From Candidatus Binataceae bacterium (GTDB lineage Bacteria; Desulfobacterota; Binatia; Binatales; Binataceae): a DNA stretch of 64,000 bases. The notes under the pieces were generated by a model. It was not told the DNA's origin and did no database searches. It saw only the letters and a program-made list of their open reading frames with translations. This document shows positions 36,123-45,821 of the stretch, piece by piece. The stretch spans positions 1 through 64,000 of the forward strand of contig DATGHL010000029.1 in NCBI GenBank assembly GCA_035308025.1. The letters run 5' to 3'. The position numbers and the translations under genes were made by a program. Positions within the stretch are counted from its first letter, which is position 1; the number at the start of each line of letters is the position of its first letter.

Positions 36123-37539
36123 ATCGTTCACGGCCCGGCTAGCGGCCGCGACCTTTCTCGGATTCCTTCCGGCGGCCGCGCTCCTCCTGGTGCTCGCCGC
36201 ACGTGGTGTGGTGGCGCCGCTTTGGGTTGGGCTGGCGCTCGCGCTGAGCCTGCTTACTGGAGGAGCCGCAGTGGCGGCCTTGGCGCGCGGCCGGCAGCGG
36301 CGTGATGAGCGCCTGGCCGCGGTGGCCGACGCCCTGATGCGGCACAAGCCGCCGTTTCATCTGATTACGCGCCGCCGCGACGCACCGCCAGATCCGGTGG
36401 AGAGCCGCCTGCTCGACGCCGCCGCCGCGATCGCGGCCGAACTCGCCGTCCTGGCCGGCCAGCGCGAGGAATTCGAGGCGATTCTGCGCAGTATGTCGGA
36501 GGCCGTGGTCGTCACCGGCCGGCGCGGCGACGTCGTCCTGCTCAATGGCGCTGCCCATCGGATGTTTGCGCTGGCGCCTGACGCCAACTACCTCGCGCGC
36601 GATTTCGTTGAACTGTGCCGCGATCCGCGCCTGCAGGAGTTCGTCGCCCGCGCCACCGCCGCCGACGCCACCGAGCTGATTGCCGGCGAGGTGCAGATTC
36701 AGTTACCCGCGCCCCGCGCGCTCGAGGTCAGCGCCGCGCCGGTGCGTCAGAATCCGTCGGCTGCCGCCTGGGTCTTCGTCTTTCACGACATCTCACGGCT
36801 CAAGTCCTACGAAACCATGCGCAGCGACTTTATCGCCAACCTGACGCACGAATTGCGCACGCCGCTGACGGCGCTGTACGGCTACGCCGAGACCCTGCAA
36901 AAGGGCGTCGATGATCCGCCCACCGCCCGCCGTTTCCTCGGGATCATCGCGCGCCAGACACGCCGTCTCGCGCGGCTCATCGACGACCTCGTCTCGCTCT
37001 CCGACCTCGAGCGCGGCTTTACTCCGCTCAAGTTCGAGCGGGTCGCGCCAATGAGGGTGATCGAGGAGGCCGTCGAGCTGATGCTCGAGCAGGCCCGCGA
37101 GCGCGGGGTCGCGCTCGCCGTCAAGCCGGAAGCCGCTGAGGCGGAGCTCACCGCGGACCGCGATCGCCTGCATCAGGTGCTGATCAATTTGATCGATAAC
37201 GCGCTCAAATACACGCCGCGCGGCGGAAGCGTGACCGTGCAGGCGCACGCCGTCGAAGACATTGGGGTCAACATCGCGGGTCACAACCCGTTGGGTGGCA
37301 TCGCTTTCAGCGTGGCGGATACGGGCGAGGGGATCCCAGCGGCGCATATCCCGCGGCTCACGGAACGCTTCTATCGGGTCGATCGCGCCCGCTCGCGTGA
37401 ACTCGGCGGCACCGGGTTAGGCCTTGCGATCGTCAAGCATATCGTGCAGATGCATCGCGGCAACCTGAAGATTGAAAGCCGCGTGCGCGAAGGCACCACC
37501 GTAACGGTCTTCCTGCCCTCGGCGCCGCCGCGAAATTAA
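36115..37539 (+). CDS. phoR: PhoR-like sensor histidine kinase
   Basis: The 474-aa kinase opens with two adjacent membrane helices (ATFLGFLPAAALLLVLAARG and PLWVGLALALSLLTGGAAVA) with almost no periplasmic loop, as in PhoR. A PAS domain follows (about 120-230, ILRSMSEAVVVTGRRGDVVL), then the HisKA domain (NLTHELRTPLTALYGYAETL) and HATPase with N, G1 and G2 boxes ([39 protein letters not shown]). The start is the TTG at 36115, overlapping phoB by 8 bp; an exact start is uncertain. It would phosphorylate the upstream regulator under phosphate limitation. Confidence 0.9.
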   Translation: MARSFTARLAAATFLGFLPAAALLLVLAARGVVAPLWVGLALALSLLTGGAAVAALARGRQRRDERLAAVADALMRHKPPFHLITRRRDAPPDPVESRLLDAAAAIAAELAVLAGQREEFEAILRSMSEAVVVTGRRGDVVLLNGAAHRMFALAPDANYLARDFVELCRDPRLQEFVARATAADATELIAGEVQIQLPAPRALEVSAAPVRQNPSAAAWVFVFHDISRLKSYETMRSDFIANLTHELRTPLTALYGYAETLQKGVDDPPTARRFLGIIARQTRRLARLIDDLVSLSDLERGFTPLKFERVAPMRVIEEAVELMLEQARERGVALAVKPEAAEAELTADRDRLHQVLINLIDNALKYTPRGGSVTVQAHAVEDIGVNIAGHNPLGGIAFSVADTGEGIPAAHIPRLTERFYRVDRARSRELGGTGLGLAIVKHIVQMHRGNLKIESRVREGTTVTVFLPSAPPRN

Positions 37540-37599
37540 GGCCGCAGTGCGTCTTGCGATAGCCCTCCGCTTATGGACAATGAAAGGTTCACGCCAGCC

Positions 37600-37676
37600 G
37601 CGCCCTTAGCTCAGCGGATTAGAGCAACAGACTACGGATCTGTGGGTCGGGGGTTCAAATCCCTCAGGGCGCGCCA
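37600..37676 (+). tRNA. tRNA-Arg (anticodon ACG)
   Basis: A full cloverleaf is visible: acceptor GCGCCCT pairs with AGGGCGC, D stem GCTC/GAGC, anticodon stem ACAGA/TCTGT around loop CTACGGA (anticodon ACG), and T arm GGGGG-TTCAAAT-CCCTC. Discriminator G and an encoded CCA follow. The A34 would be deaminated to inosine to read CGU, CGC and CGA. Confidence 0.97.
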
Positions 37677-38065
37677 TTTCCATCAGCTGATTCCGGTCGC
37701 GCCGACTTTGCCTTTGCTAAATTGTGTTCTCCAGAGAACATTCAGTTACTTACGGTCCTTCCCGGCGCCCGGCTGCCAGATTAGATATGAGAGACCCTGG
37801 AGCGCAGAACAGAATGGAACTTAGCTAGCCGCTCCCCCCGGCAAGTCGGTTCTATAAGTTCTGCGCCCTCCCAGGGCCTCCTTCCCGCCTTCACGTTCAA
37901 TCTTTAGTCTTTGAGACAACTTTCGCGGCGGCGCCCGAAGACGACCCACCGTCTGACAGCCGCCGCCACCCCTTGAACCTTTCATTCTGCACGGTTAGAC
38001 GATGCAACCTGCATCGGCTGATCGGCTGGACGCCAAATAATCGAGGCTTTCCCACTTCCGGCGCG
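37677..38065. other. Intergenic region upstream of the kdp operon
   Basis: No gene is supported here. The segment contains a 17-bp dyad at 38000-38016 and leads into the predicted sigma-54 promoter at 38066. Confidence 0.45.
38000..38016. promoter_or_regulatory. Candidate enhancer dyad for the kdp operon
   Basis: CGATGCA-ACC-TGCATCG is a perfect 7-3-7 inverted repeat centred about 84 bp upstream of the predicted sigma-54 transcription start, the position and symmetry expected of an NtrC-type activator site. Confidence 0.5.
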
Positions 38066-38081
38066 CGGCACGGATGCTGCT
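38066..38081 (+). promoter_or_regulatory. Predicted sigma-54 promoter of the kdp operon
   Basis: CGGCACGGATGCTGCT matches the sigma-54 consensus TGGCACGN4TTGCW except at positions 1 and 12, with correct spacing of GG and GC. The start site would be near 38092, just before the first small gene. The operon's own regulator is an NtrC-type activator, which supports the call. Confidence 0.5.
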
Positions 38082-38094
38082 CCGCCTCTCGCTC

Positions 38095-38178
38095 ATGATG
38101 GACTTTATTTTCCTTTCGACGACCGGCGCATTCTTCCTGATCGCGCTTGCATATGTCTGGGGGTGCACACGCCTATGA
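38095..38178 (+). CDS. 27-aa membrane peptide leading the kdp operon
   Basis: The frame ATGATGGAC encodes MMDFIFLSTTGAFFLIALAY ending VWGCTRL, a single membrane helix with a short cytoplasmic-like tail. Very similar mini-proteins (ending in a C-x-R/E-L pattern) precede kdpF in several bacteria, though their role is not established. Its TGA overlaps the kdpF ATG (ATGA). An in-frame ATG at 38074 would overlap the predicted promoter and is not preferred. Confidence 0.6.
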   Translation: MMDFIFLSTTGAFFLIALAYVWGCTRL

Positions 38179-38267
38179 GCCCGTGGGAATTGGTGATGGG
38201 CTCGCTCATGGCGGTGGGGCTGACGACCTACCTGGTCTACGCAATGTTGCGCCCGGAAAAGTTCTAG
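38175..38267 (+). CDS. kdpF: KdpF small subunit of the potassium-transporting ATPase
   Basis: The 30-aa peptide MSPWELVMGSLMAVGLTTYL continues VYAMLRPEKF. One membrane helix followed by the LRPEKF ending is diagnostic of KdpF, which stabilises the KdpABC complex. It overlaps the preceding mini-gene by 4 bp and lies 12 bp before kdpA. Confidence 0.9.
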   Translation: MSPWELVMGSLMAVGLTTYLVYAMLRPEKF

Positions 38268-38279
38268 GCGGAGCCGTCG

Positions 38280-40004
38280 ATGCTAAACGCCATCATTCAA
38301 GTTGGACTATTTTTCGTTCTCGTGACTGTGATCAGCGTGCCGTTGGGACTCTACATGGCGCGAGTTTTTGCGGGCGAACGGACGCTGCTCGATCCCGTGC
38401 TGAGGCCGGTCGAGCGCTTGATCTGTCGACTGTGCAGTGTGCAGCCCGCGACCGAGCAGACTTGGGTCGAGTATGCGGTCGCGATGCTGCTGTTCAGCGC
38501 GGCTGGCATGATTCTGCTCTACGCGATGGAACGGTTGCAGCAATTTCTCCCGTTGAATCCCGCCGGGTTAGGGGCGGTCGCGCCGGACCTCGCTTTCAAC
38601 ACCGCAGCGAGCTTCACGACCAATACCAACTGGCAGGCCTACGGTGGCGAATCGACCATGAGCTACTTCACGCAAATGGCCGGGCTCGCCTTTCACAACT
38701 TCGTCTCGGCCGCCGCGGGTATCGCCGTCGCGATCGCGGTTATCCGCGGCTTCGTGCGCCGCAGCAGTAAGACGATCGGGAATTTCTGGGTCGATCTCGT
38801 GCGCGCGACCCTGTGGGTGCTGCTGCCGATCAGTCTCCTCGGCACGCTGGTGCTCGTATGGCAGGGCGTGCCGGACAACTTCAGCTCCTACACGCACGTG
38901 AAAACCGTTGAAGGGGCCGAGCAGGTAATTGCGCAAGGTCCCGTCGCGTCACAGGAAGTGATCAAGGAGCTCGGCACCAACGGCGGCGGCTTTTTTAACG
39001 CCAACTCGGCCCATCCGTACGAGAATCCGACGCCGCTGACCAACTTGCTCGAGATGCTTGCGATCTTAGCGATCAGCGCCGGCCTCACTCACACCTTCGG
39101 CCAGATGGCCGGCGACCGCCGTCAGGGCTGGGCGTTGTTCGGCGCGATGGCGCTTCTGTTCCTGATGGGCGCCGCGGTCGCCATTCGCAGCGAGCAGCAC
39201 GGCAATCCGCAATTCGCCGCGATGGGCATACATCAGGCCGCCAGCGCGACGCAAAGCGGCGGCAACATGGAAGGTAAGGAGACCCGCTTCGGCATCGTCA
39301 ATTCAGCGCTCTGGGCGACCATCACGACCGATACGTCATGCGGCGCGGTCAATGCGATGCATGACAGCTTCACGCCGCTCGGTGGCCTGATTCCGCTGAT
39401 CGATATGCAGATCGGCGAAATCATCTTTGGCGGCGTCGGCTCGGGGCTCTATGGGATGCTGATCATGGCCGTGCTCGCAGTTTTCATCGCGGGCCTGATG
39501 GTCGGTCGCACGCCGGAATATCTCGGCAAGAAAATCGAGGGACGCGAGATGAAACTCGCGATGCTCTTCATCCTGATTTTTCCGACAGTAATTCTCTTGC
39601 CGGCTGCGATCGCAGTAGTTATCAAGCCCGGACTCGCCGGCATTTCGAATCCCGGCCCGCACGGCTTTTCGCAGATTCTCTATGCCTTCACTGAGGCCTC
39701 GGCGAACAACGGCTCGGCCTTCGGCGGACTCAACGCGAACGCACCGTTCTACAACGTGACGCTCGCGGTGGTGATGCTCTTCGGCCGCTTCATGATGAAA
39801 GTGCCCGCGCTGGCGCTGGCCGGATCGTTGGTGGTCAAAAAAACCGTGCCGCCGAGCGCCGGAACCTTTCCCACCAATGGCGCGATCTTCGTGGTGCTGC
39901 TGGTCGGCGTCATTCTGATTGTCGCCGCGCTGACGTTTTTTCCTGCCGACGCGCTCGGACCAATCGTCGAGCATCTCGTGATGCGCGCCGGCAAGCTCTA
40001 CTAG
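38280..40004 (+). CDS. kdpA: Potassium-transporting ATPase subunit KdpA
   Basis: The 574-aa polytopic membrane protein is the K+-selective channel-like subunit of the Kdp pump. All four selectivity-filter loops are visible: [59 protein letters not shown] and [14 protein letters not shown]. About ten membrane helices are predicted and length fits the family. It follows kdpF by 12 bp. Unusually, 176 bp separate it from kdpB, and the gap holds repeat DNA. Confidence 0.97.
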   Translation: MLNAIIQVGLFFVLVTVISVPLGLYMARVFAGERTLLDPVLRPVERLICRLCSVQPATEQTWVEYAVAMLLFSAAGMILLYAMERLQQFLPLNPAGLGAVAPDLAFNTAASFTTNTNWQAYGGESTMSYFTQMAGLAFHNFVSAAAGIAVAIAVIRGFVRRSSKTIGNFWVDLVRATLWVLLPISLLGTLVLVWQGVPDNFSSYTHVKTVEGAEQVIAQGPVASQEVIKELGTNGGGFFNANSAHPYENPTPLTNLLEMLAILAISAGLTHTFGQMAGDRRQGWALFGAMALLFLMGAAVAIRSEQHGNPQFAAMGIHQAASATQSGGNMEGKETRFGIVNSALWATITTDTSCGAVNAMHDSFTPLGGLIPLIDMQIGEIIFGGVGSGLYGMLIMAVLAVFIAGLMVGRTPEYLGKKIEGREMKLAMLFILIFPTVILLPAAIAVVIKPGLAGISNPGPHGFSQILYAFTEASANNGSAFGGLNANAPFYNVTLAVVMLFGRFMMKVPALALAGSLVVKKTVPPSAGTFPTNGAIFVVLLVGVILIVAALTFFPADALGPIVEHLVMRAGKLY

Positions 40005-40025
40005 GAAACCTCTGCACAACCTCCT

Positions 40026-40096
40026 GTGTCATCCTGAGCGAAGTGAGCGACGCGAACGCAGTCGAAGGACCTCGGACAGCTTCGCGTCAGCGAAGC
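40026..40096. repeat. Repeat-like insert and hairpin between kdpA and kdpB
   Basis: The spacer contains GTCATCCTGAGCGAAGTGAG and GCAGTCGAAGGACCTC, a sequence type seen as an interspersed repeat in many environmental genomes. A perfect hairpin follows (GCTTCGC at 40079-40085, GCGAAGC at 40090-40096, loop GTCA). No T-tract follows, so it is more likely an mRNA processing or stability element than a terminator. Confidence 0.55.
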
Positions 40097-40180
40097 CGGC
40101 ACCGGTTTCTGAGCTCGGTGAGTTCTGGTTTTTTCAAGGAATTTCTAACCCGCTCTACTAGGCAAGAGGACTGAGCTGAA

Positions 40181-42220
40181 ATGGCTGATCGCAAGGCAAC
40201 CCCGCTGTGGCAAGGCGAAATCGTTCGCGGCGCGATGCGGGACTCCATCCGCAAGTTCGATCCGCGCATCCAGGCGCGCAACCCGGTGATGTTCGTGGTC
40301 GAAGTTACGGCGCTCGCCGTGACCTTTATCCTGGCGCGCGATTTTTTCATGGGACGCAACACGCTCGCGCTCTTCGAGCTGCAAATCGCGCTGTGGCTGT
40401 GGTTTACCGTCGGATTCGCCAACTTCGCCGAGGCGATGGCGGAGGGGCGCGGCAAAGCCCAAGCCGACAACCTGCGCAAAACCCGTACGGAAACTCAGGC
40501 GCGGCAGATCAAAGACGACCGTGAAATCATAGTGCCGGCGCCCTCGCTGCGGCGCGACGATGTCGTCCTGGTCAAGGCGGGCGAAGTGATCCCCGGTGAC
40601 GGCGAGGTCATCGAGGGCGTCGCCGCGGTCAACGAGGCGGCGATCACCGGCGAGTCGGCCCCGGTAATTCGCGAGAGCGGCGGCGATCGCAGCGCGGTCA
40701 CCGGCGGCACCACCGTCATCTCGGACTGGATCAAGGTACGGGTCACCGCCAATCCGGGCGAGACCTTTCTCGATCGCATGATCGCGCTTGTCGAGGGCGC
40801 GGCGCGGCAAAAAACCCCCAACGAGATTGCACTGAGCATCCTGCTCGCCGGCCTGACGATCATCTTCATGCTGGTCTGCGTGAGCCTCTATCCGTTCGCG
40901 CTTTTCGGCGGCACGACCTTGACGCTGCCGATGCTGGTGGCCTTGCTGGTCTGTCTGATTCCAACCACGATCGGCGGCCTGCTCTCGGCGATCGGGATCG
41001 CCGGCATGGACCGGCTGGTGCAGCACAACGTACTCGCGATGTCCGGCCGCGCGGTCGAGGCCGCCGGTGACGTCGATACCTTGCTGCTCGACAAGACCGG
41101 CACGATTACCCTGGGTGATCGGATGGCCACCGAGTTTCTTCCCGTCGGCGGTTTGAGCGCGGCTGACCTCGCCGACGCGGCGCAGCTCGCGTCGCTGGCC
41201 GACGAGACCCCAGAAGGGCGCTCGATCGTGGTGCTGGCCAAGCGCGAATATAATCTGCGCGGCCGCGAGCTGGCGGACGCCGGCGCGGAATTCATCGCGT
41301 TTTCGGCGCAGACCCGCATGAGCGGCGTCGATATCGGGGGGCGCAAAATTCGCAAGGGTGCCGCCGCGCAAATCACCAGGTTCGTCCAAGACAATCACGG
41401 CCTGGTGCCGGAAGAGCTCGCCGAGATTGTCGAGCGTATCGCCAAGGGCGGCGGCACGCCGCTGGTGGTCGCCGACAGCGCGCGCGTGCTCGGCGTGATC
41501 CATTTGAAGGACATCATCAAAGAGGGCATCAAGGAGCGCTTCGCCCGGCTGCGCGCGATGGGTATGCGGACCGTGATGATCACCGGCGACAATCCGTTGA
41601 CCGCCGCCGCGATCGCGCGCGAGGCCGGCGTCGACGACTTCCGCGCCGAGGCCACGCCCGAAACCAAGCTCAAGCTGATTCGCGACGAGCAGGCGGACGG
41701 CAAGCTGGTCGCGATGATCGGCGACGGCACCAACGATGCACCCGCGCTCGCGCAGGCCGACGTAGGCATCGCCATGAACGCCGGCACGCAGGCGGCGCGC
41801 GAAGCCGGCAATATGATCGATTTGGATTCGAATCCGACCAAAATTATGGAGGTCGTCGAGATCGGCAAGCAACTCCTGATCACCCGCGGCGCGTTGACTA
41901 CTTTCTCCATCGCCAATGACGTCGCCAAATACTTCGCGATTATTCCCGCCATGTTCGTCATCGGCTATCCCGAGTTGCAGTCGCTCAACATCATGCATCT
42001 GGCGACGCCGCAGAGCGCGATCCTCTCCGCAGTAATTTTCAACGCGCTGATTATCGTGGCGCTGATTCCGCTGGCGCTGCGCGGAGTGAAGTACCGCCCA
42101 GTTGGTGCAGCCTCGATTCTGACGCGCAATCTGCTGATCTACGGGATGGGCGGAGTGATCGTCCCGTTCATCGGGATTAAGGTTATCGATCTCGCGATCG
42201 CCGCGCTCCATCTGGCCTAA
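40181..42220 (+). CDS. kdpB: Potassium-transporting ATPase ATP-binding subunit KdpB
   Basis: The 679-aa P-type ATPase has the actuator TGES loop ([11 protein letters not shown]), the phosphorylation site [12 protein letters not shown], the nucleotide-binding region ([20 protein letters not shown]) and the hinge [20 protein letters not shown]. Membrane helices are as expected and the full length is present. It drives K+ import with KdpA. GAGCTGAA precedes the ATG. It is 13 bp before kdpC. Confidence 0.97.
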   Translation: MADRKATPLWQGEIVRGAMRDSIRKFDPRIQARNPVMFVVEVTALAVTFILARDFFMGRNTLALFELQIALWLWFTVGFANFAEAMAEGRGKAQADNLRKTRTETQARQIKDDREIIVPAPSLRRDDVVLVKAGEVIPGDGEVIEGVAAVNEAAITGESAPVIRESGGDRSAVTGGTTVISDWIKVRVTANPGETFLDRMIALVEGAARQKTPNEIALSILLAGLTIIFMLVCVSLYPFALFGGTTLTLPMLVALLVCLIPTTIGGLLSAIGIAGMDRLVQHNVLAMSGRAVEAAGDVDTLLLDKTGTITLGDRMATEFLPVGGLSAADLADAAQLASLADETPEGRSIVVLAKREYNLRGRELADAGAEFIAFSAQTRMSGVDIGGRKIRKGAAAQITRFVQDNHGLVPEELAEIVERIAKGGGTPLVVADSARVLGVIHLKDIIKEGIKERFARLRAMGMRTVMITGDNPLTAAAIAREAGVDDFRAEATPETKLKLIRDEQADGKLVAMIGDGTNDAPALAQADVGIAMNAGTQAAREAGNMIDLDSNPTKIMEVVEIGKQLLITRGALTTFSIANDVAKYFAIIPAMFVIGYPELQSLNIMHLATPQSAILSAVIFNALIIVALIPLALRGVKYRPVGAASILTRNLLIYGMGGVIVPFIGIKVIDLAIAALHLA

Positions 42221-42233
42221 GGAGAATTAGGTT

Positions 42234-42836
42234 ATGCGCCTCTGGACTGCGCTCAAGATGACGTTAGTGCTGACCGTGCTTACGGGTATAATCTATCCCG
42301 TCGCGATGGCCGGCATAGCCAATCTGGTATTCCCCTATCAGGCTCAGGGTAGCCTGCTGAGCCGCAACGGCAAAATCGTCGGTTCAGCGTTGATCGGGCA
42401 GAATTTCAGCGCGCCGCGCTACTTTCAAAGCCGTCCTTCGGCGGCCGGCGCCAAGGGTTACGACGCCTCGAATTCGAGCGGCTCGAACCTGGGTCCGACC
42501 AACAAGGCGCTCATCGACGCGGTGCGGCAGCGGCTGAAGGCTGTGACCGAGAACAATCCGGGCGTTACCGCGGCCCAAGTGCCGATCGATCTGGTAACTG
42601 CTTCCGGCAGCGGGCTCGATTTCGAGATCAGTCCCGCCGCCGCCGATCTTCAGGTTGAACGGGTGGCCAAGGCGCGCGGGCTGGATGAGGCCGCGGTGCG
42701 GAAGCTCGTCGCGGATCACACGCGGGGACGCTGGGCGGGAATCCTCGGCGAGCCGGGCGTCAACGTCTTGGCCCTCAACCTCGCGCTCGAGCGCCTGACG
42801 CCGGGATCGCCACCGAGCGGCGCGGGGCGGAATTGA
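42234..42836 (+). CDS. kdpC: Potassium-transporting ATPase subunit KdpC
   Basis: The 200-aa protein has one N-terminal membrane helix (MTLVLTVLTGIIYPVAMAGI) and a periplasmic domain with GSALIGQNFSAPRYFQSRPS, the PTNKALIDAVRQRL helix and DLVTASGSGLDFEISPAAAD. KdpC is the helper that raises ATP affinity and stabilises the complex. AGGAG lies 8 bases upstream of the ATG. The gene completes kdpFABC and is followed by the regulatory genes after 31 bp. Confidence 0.95.
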   Translation: MRLWTALKMTLVLTVLTGIIYPVAMAGIANLVFPYQAQGSLLSRNGKIVGSALIGQNFSAPRYFQSRPSAAGAKGYDASNSSGSNLGPTNKALIDAVRQRLKAVTENNPGVTAAQVPIDLVTASGSGLDFEISPAAADLQVERVAKARGLDEAAVRKLVADHTRGRWAGILGEPGVNVLALNLALERLTPGSPPSGAGRN

Positions 42837-42867
42837 TCCGAGCCGGCAGCCAAGCTTTACCCCGCCG

Positions 42868-44028
42868 ATGAACGGCGACGAGCGCAAAGATCCGGAAGCC
42901 TTCCTTGACCTCGTCGCGCAATCAAAGAAGGGGCGGCTGAAAATCTATCTCGGCGGCGCCGCCGGCGTCGGCAAAACCTACCGCATGCTCGAAGAGGCGC
43001 ATCAGTTGCGTGAGCGCGGCCACGATGTAGTCCTCGGCTTCATCGAGACCCATGGCCGCGCTGGAACCATCGCGCAGATCGGCGACCTCGAAATCGTCCC
43101 GCTGCGCAAGGTCCCCTATCGCGGCGTGAACCTCGAGGAGATGGACCTCGACGCCATCATTGCGCGCGCACCCGAATTCGCGATCGTCGACGAGCTGGCG
43201 CATACCAATGTCAGCGGTTCGCGTCACGCCAAGCGCTTCCAGGACGCCGAGGCTCTGCTCGCCGCCGGCATTAATGTGATCACAGCGTTCAACGTCCAGC
43301 ACATCGAGAGCCTCAATCAGATGGTCCGGCAAATCACCGGGGTCGAGATTCGGGAAACCATCCCGGACGCTTTTTTGCAGCGCGCCGACCAGATCGTAAC
43401 CGTCGATGTGCCGGTGGATGAGCTGCGCCAACGCCTTCGCGAAGGCAAGATATATCCGCCGGAACGGGTCGAGAACGCGCTCAAGAACTTTTTCAAACCA
43501 AGCAACCTCGCCGCCCTGCGCGAGCTGGCATTGCGTGAGGTCGCGCGCGATCAGGGGCGTCAGCGCGAGGAACTCGAACTGCTCAAACGCGACGGGGGCC
43601 GCCGCACCGCCGTCACCGAGCGCCTCATGGTCTGCCTGTCATCGAATCCCGAGGGCAGCGAGGAGCTCTTGCGCAAGGCCGCGCGCACTGCGGCGCGCAT
43701 GAATGCCGAGTGGTATGCGGTCCATGTCGAGACCCCGGCGGAGTCGGTGCAGAAAATCAGCACCGCCGACTTTCGCGCACTGCTCGACAATATCAGCCTG
43801 GCCGCCGATCTGGGCGCCGAGACCGTCTGGCTGAAATCCGCCGATGTCGTCAAGGCCACGATTGATTTCGCACATGAGCACAAAATCAGCCACATCATCG
43901 TCGGCCGCACCCATCCCACCCTGCTGAACCGCTTGCTGCGCCGTTCGATTGCCGATCGGATTATCGCCGCGGCGGGCGATTTTGACATCGAACTGGTCGG
44001 CCAGGAGACCAAGAGGAAGCGAGGATGA
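42868..44028 (+). CDS. kdpD: KdpD N-terminal sensory half (KdpD domain plus universal-stress domain), no kinase
   Basis: The 386-aa protein matches only the cytoplasmic N-terminal half of the K+ sensor KdpD. The KdpD domain (residues ~20-230) has Walker A GGAAGVGKTY, FIETHGRAGT, Walker B FAIVDELAHTNVSGSRHAKR and NVQHIESLN. A USP-like domain follows (about 250-380, RLMVCLSSNPEGSEELLRKA). The transmembrane, HisKA and ATPase parts of classical KdpD (about 900 aa) are absent; the stop overlaps the start of a separate histidine kinase gene (ATGA). Such stand-alone KdpD halves are known in cyanobacteria and some other groups. It probably senses K+ or c-di-AMP and acts on the neighbouring kinase (inference). 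Confidence 0.9.
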   Translation: MNGDERKDPEAFLDLVAQSKKGRLKIYLGGAAGVGKTYRMLEEAHQLRERGHDVVLGFIETHGRAGTIAQIGDLEIVPLRKVPYRGVNLEEMDLDAIIARAPEFAIVDELAHTNVSGSRHAKRFQDAEALLAAGINVITAFNVQHIESLNQMVRQITGVEIRETIPDAFLQRADQIVTVDVPVDELRQRLREGKIYPPERVENALKNFFKPSNLAALRELALREVARDQGRQREELELLKRDGGRRTAVTERLMVCLSSNPEGSEELLRKAARTAARMNAEWYAVHVETPAESVQKISTADFRALLDNISLAADLGAETVWLKSADVVKATIDFAHEHKISHIIVGRTHPTLLNRLLRRSIADRIIAAAGDFDIELVGQETKRKRG

Positions 44029-45821
44029 GACCGCCCCGATTAAGCGCGCGGATTCGGAACGGCACGCTGGCGATGCTCGTGCTGACCCTGACCATCGGGG
44101 CCTTCGCCGTGCCGACGGTGCATAAGCTCGGCGGCTCGATTCGCGCCACCCTCTATCGCAATTACATCAGTATCGAGGCCGCGCAGCATATGCACGCGGC
44201 GCTGAGCGCGGTCGAAGTGGCGCAACTGCGCGGGACCTTGCCGGCAGTGCTGCCGTCGAGCCGCGCGACCTTTATTTATTGGATCAACGTCGAGCTGGGC
44301 GATATCACGGAGGTCGGCGAGGACGCCCTCGCGCATGAGATCCAGCGCGGCGGCGCACGCATCTTCGACGCGCTCGATAAAGGTCGGGTGCCCGCTCCCA
44401 AGGAATTCGACCGCCTGCATCAGCGCATCGATGCGCTGATTGAGATGAATCAGTCCGCGATGTTCCGTGCCGACAGCCGCACCATTCGCATGAGTGATCG
44501 GCTCGCCTTCGAATTCGCGATCGCACTCGTGGTACTGCTGGTGCTCGGCGCGGCGCTCTCCGGTACCCTCGCCTGGAGCATTGCAAAGCCGCTGGCGGAG
44601 CTCTCGGAGCATCTGCGCAGCTTCAGCCTGCGCGGCCCGGCCCTGCGCTTGGGTCCGCAGCCGCTGGCCGAACTCGAGGCCGTCGCCTCCGAATTCAACA
44701 AGATGGCGGAACGTCTCGAACAATTCGAGAAGCTCAACGTGGACCGCTTGATTTATGAGAAGGGCAAAACCGAGGCGATCCTCGAGAGCATCGAGGACGG
44801 CATCGTTTTGATCGACGCGAACGGCATCGTCACGCACATCAATGAGATCGGCGGCATCATCCTCGGGGTCGGGCGCGACGAGGCCCTGGGCAGCCAGTTC
44901 GACGATCTCAACAGCAATCATCCGCATTACCTGCGCGTGCGCGCGGCGCTGCGCGGGATGGCGCGGCAGGCCGCGGAGGTGCCACGGGTCGAAGTCGACC
45001 TGCACGTGCGCGGACGCAATCACACCTACGTTTTGAAACCGGTGCCGTTGCGTCAGGAAGGCGGCCAGTCGTTCGGCACGATTCTGATTCTCCAGGACAT
45101 CACCTACCTGCGCGACAAGGACCGCGCACGCACCAACCTCGTCGCGACGCTTTCGCACGAGCTCAAGACCCCGCTGACGTCGCTCGCGTTGTCAGCAGAA
45201 CTGCTCGAACGCAGTAACGGGTTGAACGCGGAACAGCGCGAGATGGTGGGGACAATCCGTCAGGATATCGCGCGCATGAGCACGATGGCCAACGAGCTGC
45301 TCGACCTCGCGCGCGGCGCCGGCGCAGCAATCACGCTGCAAAGTGCTGAAATTGATCTCACGCAGTTGCTCGAGGCCGTGACGCGGACTTTTACGCTGCA
45401 GGCCGAACAGAAGCCGCTCCGCTTCGAAACCGACTTCGATCGCTCGACGCCGCCGATTCGCGCCGATCCGGTTAAACTGTCATGGGTGATCTCGAACCTG
45501 GTCGCCAATGCGCTGCGCTACACGCCCGCAGGCGGCACGATCGCGGTATCCTCACGCTCGCTGGCGCAGGTGGTGCAATTGCAAGTGCGCGATAGTGGCC
45601 CCGGGATCGCCGCCGAGGTGCGCGCGCATCTCTTCGAGCGCTTCGCCCAATGGAACGTCAATGGCGTGGCGCCCGGCGCCGCCGGACTCGGCCTGGCGAT
45701 CGCCAAGGAGATCGTCGAGGCCCATGGCGGCCGCATCTTCGTCGATAGTGAGTTGGGTAACGGCGCCTGCTTTACCGTCGAGCTGCCCGCAGGGTCGGAG
45801 GCGGCATGGCAACCCTCCTGA
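44025..45821 (+). CDS. Membrane sensor histidine kinase (HAMP-PAS) of the kdp module
   Basis: The 598-aa kinase has a first membrane helix (MLVLTLTIGAFAVPTVHKLG), an extracytoplasmic helical domain of about 130 residues (KinB-like), and a second helix (FEFAIALVVLLVLGAALSGT). HAMP follows (IAKPLAELSEHLRSFSLRGP), then PAS (about 255-360, ESIEDGIVLIDANGIVTHIN), HisKA (TLSHELKTPLTSLALSAELL) and HATPase (ISNLVANALRYTPAGGTIAV, AAGLGLAIAKEIVEAHGGR). It overlaps the KdpD half by 4 bp and the NtrC-type regulator by 16 bp. It would phosphorylate that regulator, with KdpD as an input. Confidence 0.9.
   Translation: MRPPRLSARIRNGTLAMLVLTLTIGAFAVPTVHKLGGSIRATLYRNYISIEAAQHMHAALSAVEVAQLRGTLPAVLPSSRATFIYWINVELGDITEVGEDALAHEIQRGGARIFDALDKGRVPAPKEFDRLHQRIDALIEMNQSAMFRADSRTIRMSDRLAFEFAIALVVLLVLGAALSGTLAWSIAKPLAELSEHLRSFSLRGPALRLGPQPLAELEAVASEFNKMAERLEQFEKLNVDRLIYEKGKTEAILESIEDGIVLIDANGIVTHINEIGGIILGVGRDEALGSQFDDLNSNHPHYLRVRAALRGMARQAAEVPRVEVDLHVRGRNHTYVLKPVPLRQEGGQSFGTILILQDITYLRDKDRARTNLVATLSHELKTPLTSLALSAELLERSNGLNAEQREMVGTIRQDIARMSTMANELLDLARGAGAAITLQSAEIDLTQLLEAVTRTFTLQAEQKPLRFETDFDRSTPPIRADPVKLSWVISNLVANALRYTPAGGTIAVSSRSLAQVVQLQVRDSGPGIAAEVRAHLFERFAQWNVNGVAPGAAGLGLAIAKEIVEAHGGRIFVDSELGNGACFTVELPAGSEAAWQPS

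Noticed and set aside
40145-42211. Long antisense open frame opposite kdpB
   Set aside because: Rich in Asp/His/Arg/Gln, with no domain or ribosome-binding site; it is a mirror of the GC-rich kdpB codons.
42868-45821. Idea that the KdpD half and the kinase are one gene split by a sequencing error
   Set aside because: The kinase has its own two membrane helices, a periplasmic domain, HAMP and PAS, unlike the C-terminal half of classical KdpD, and the genes join by a normal ATGA overlap.
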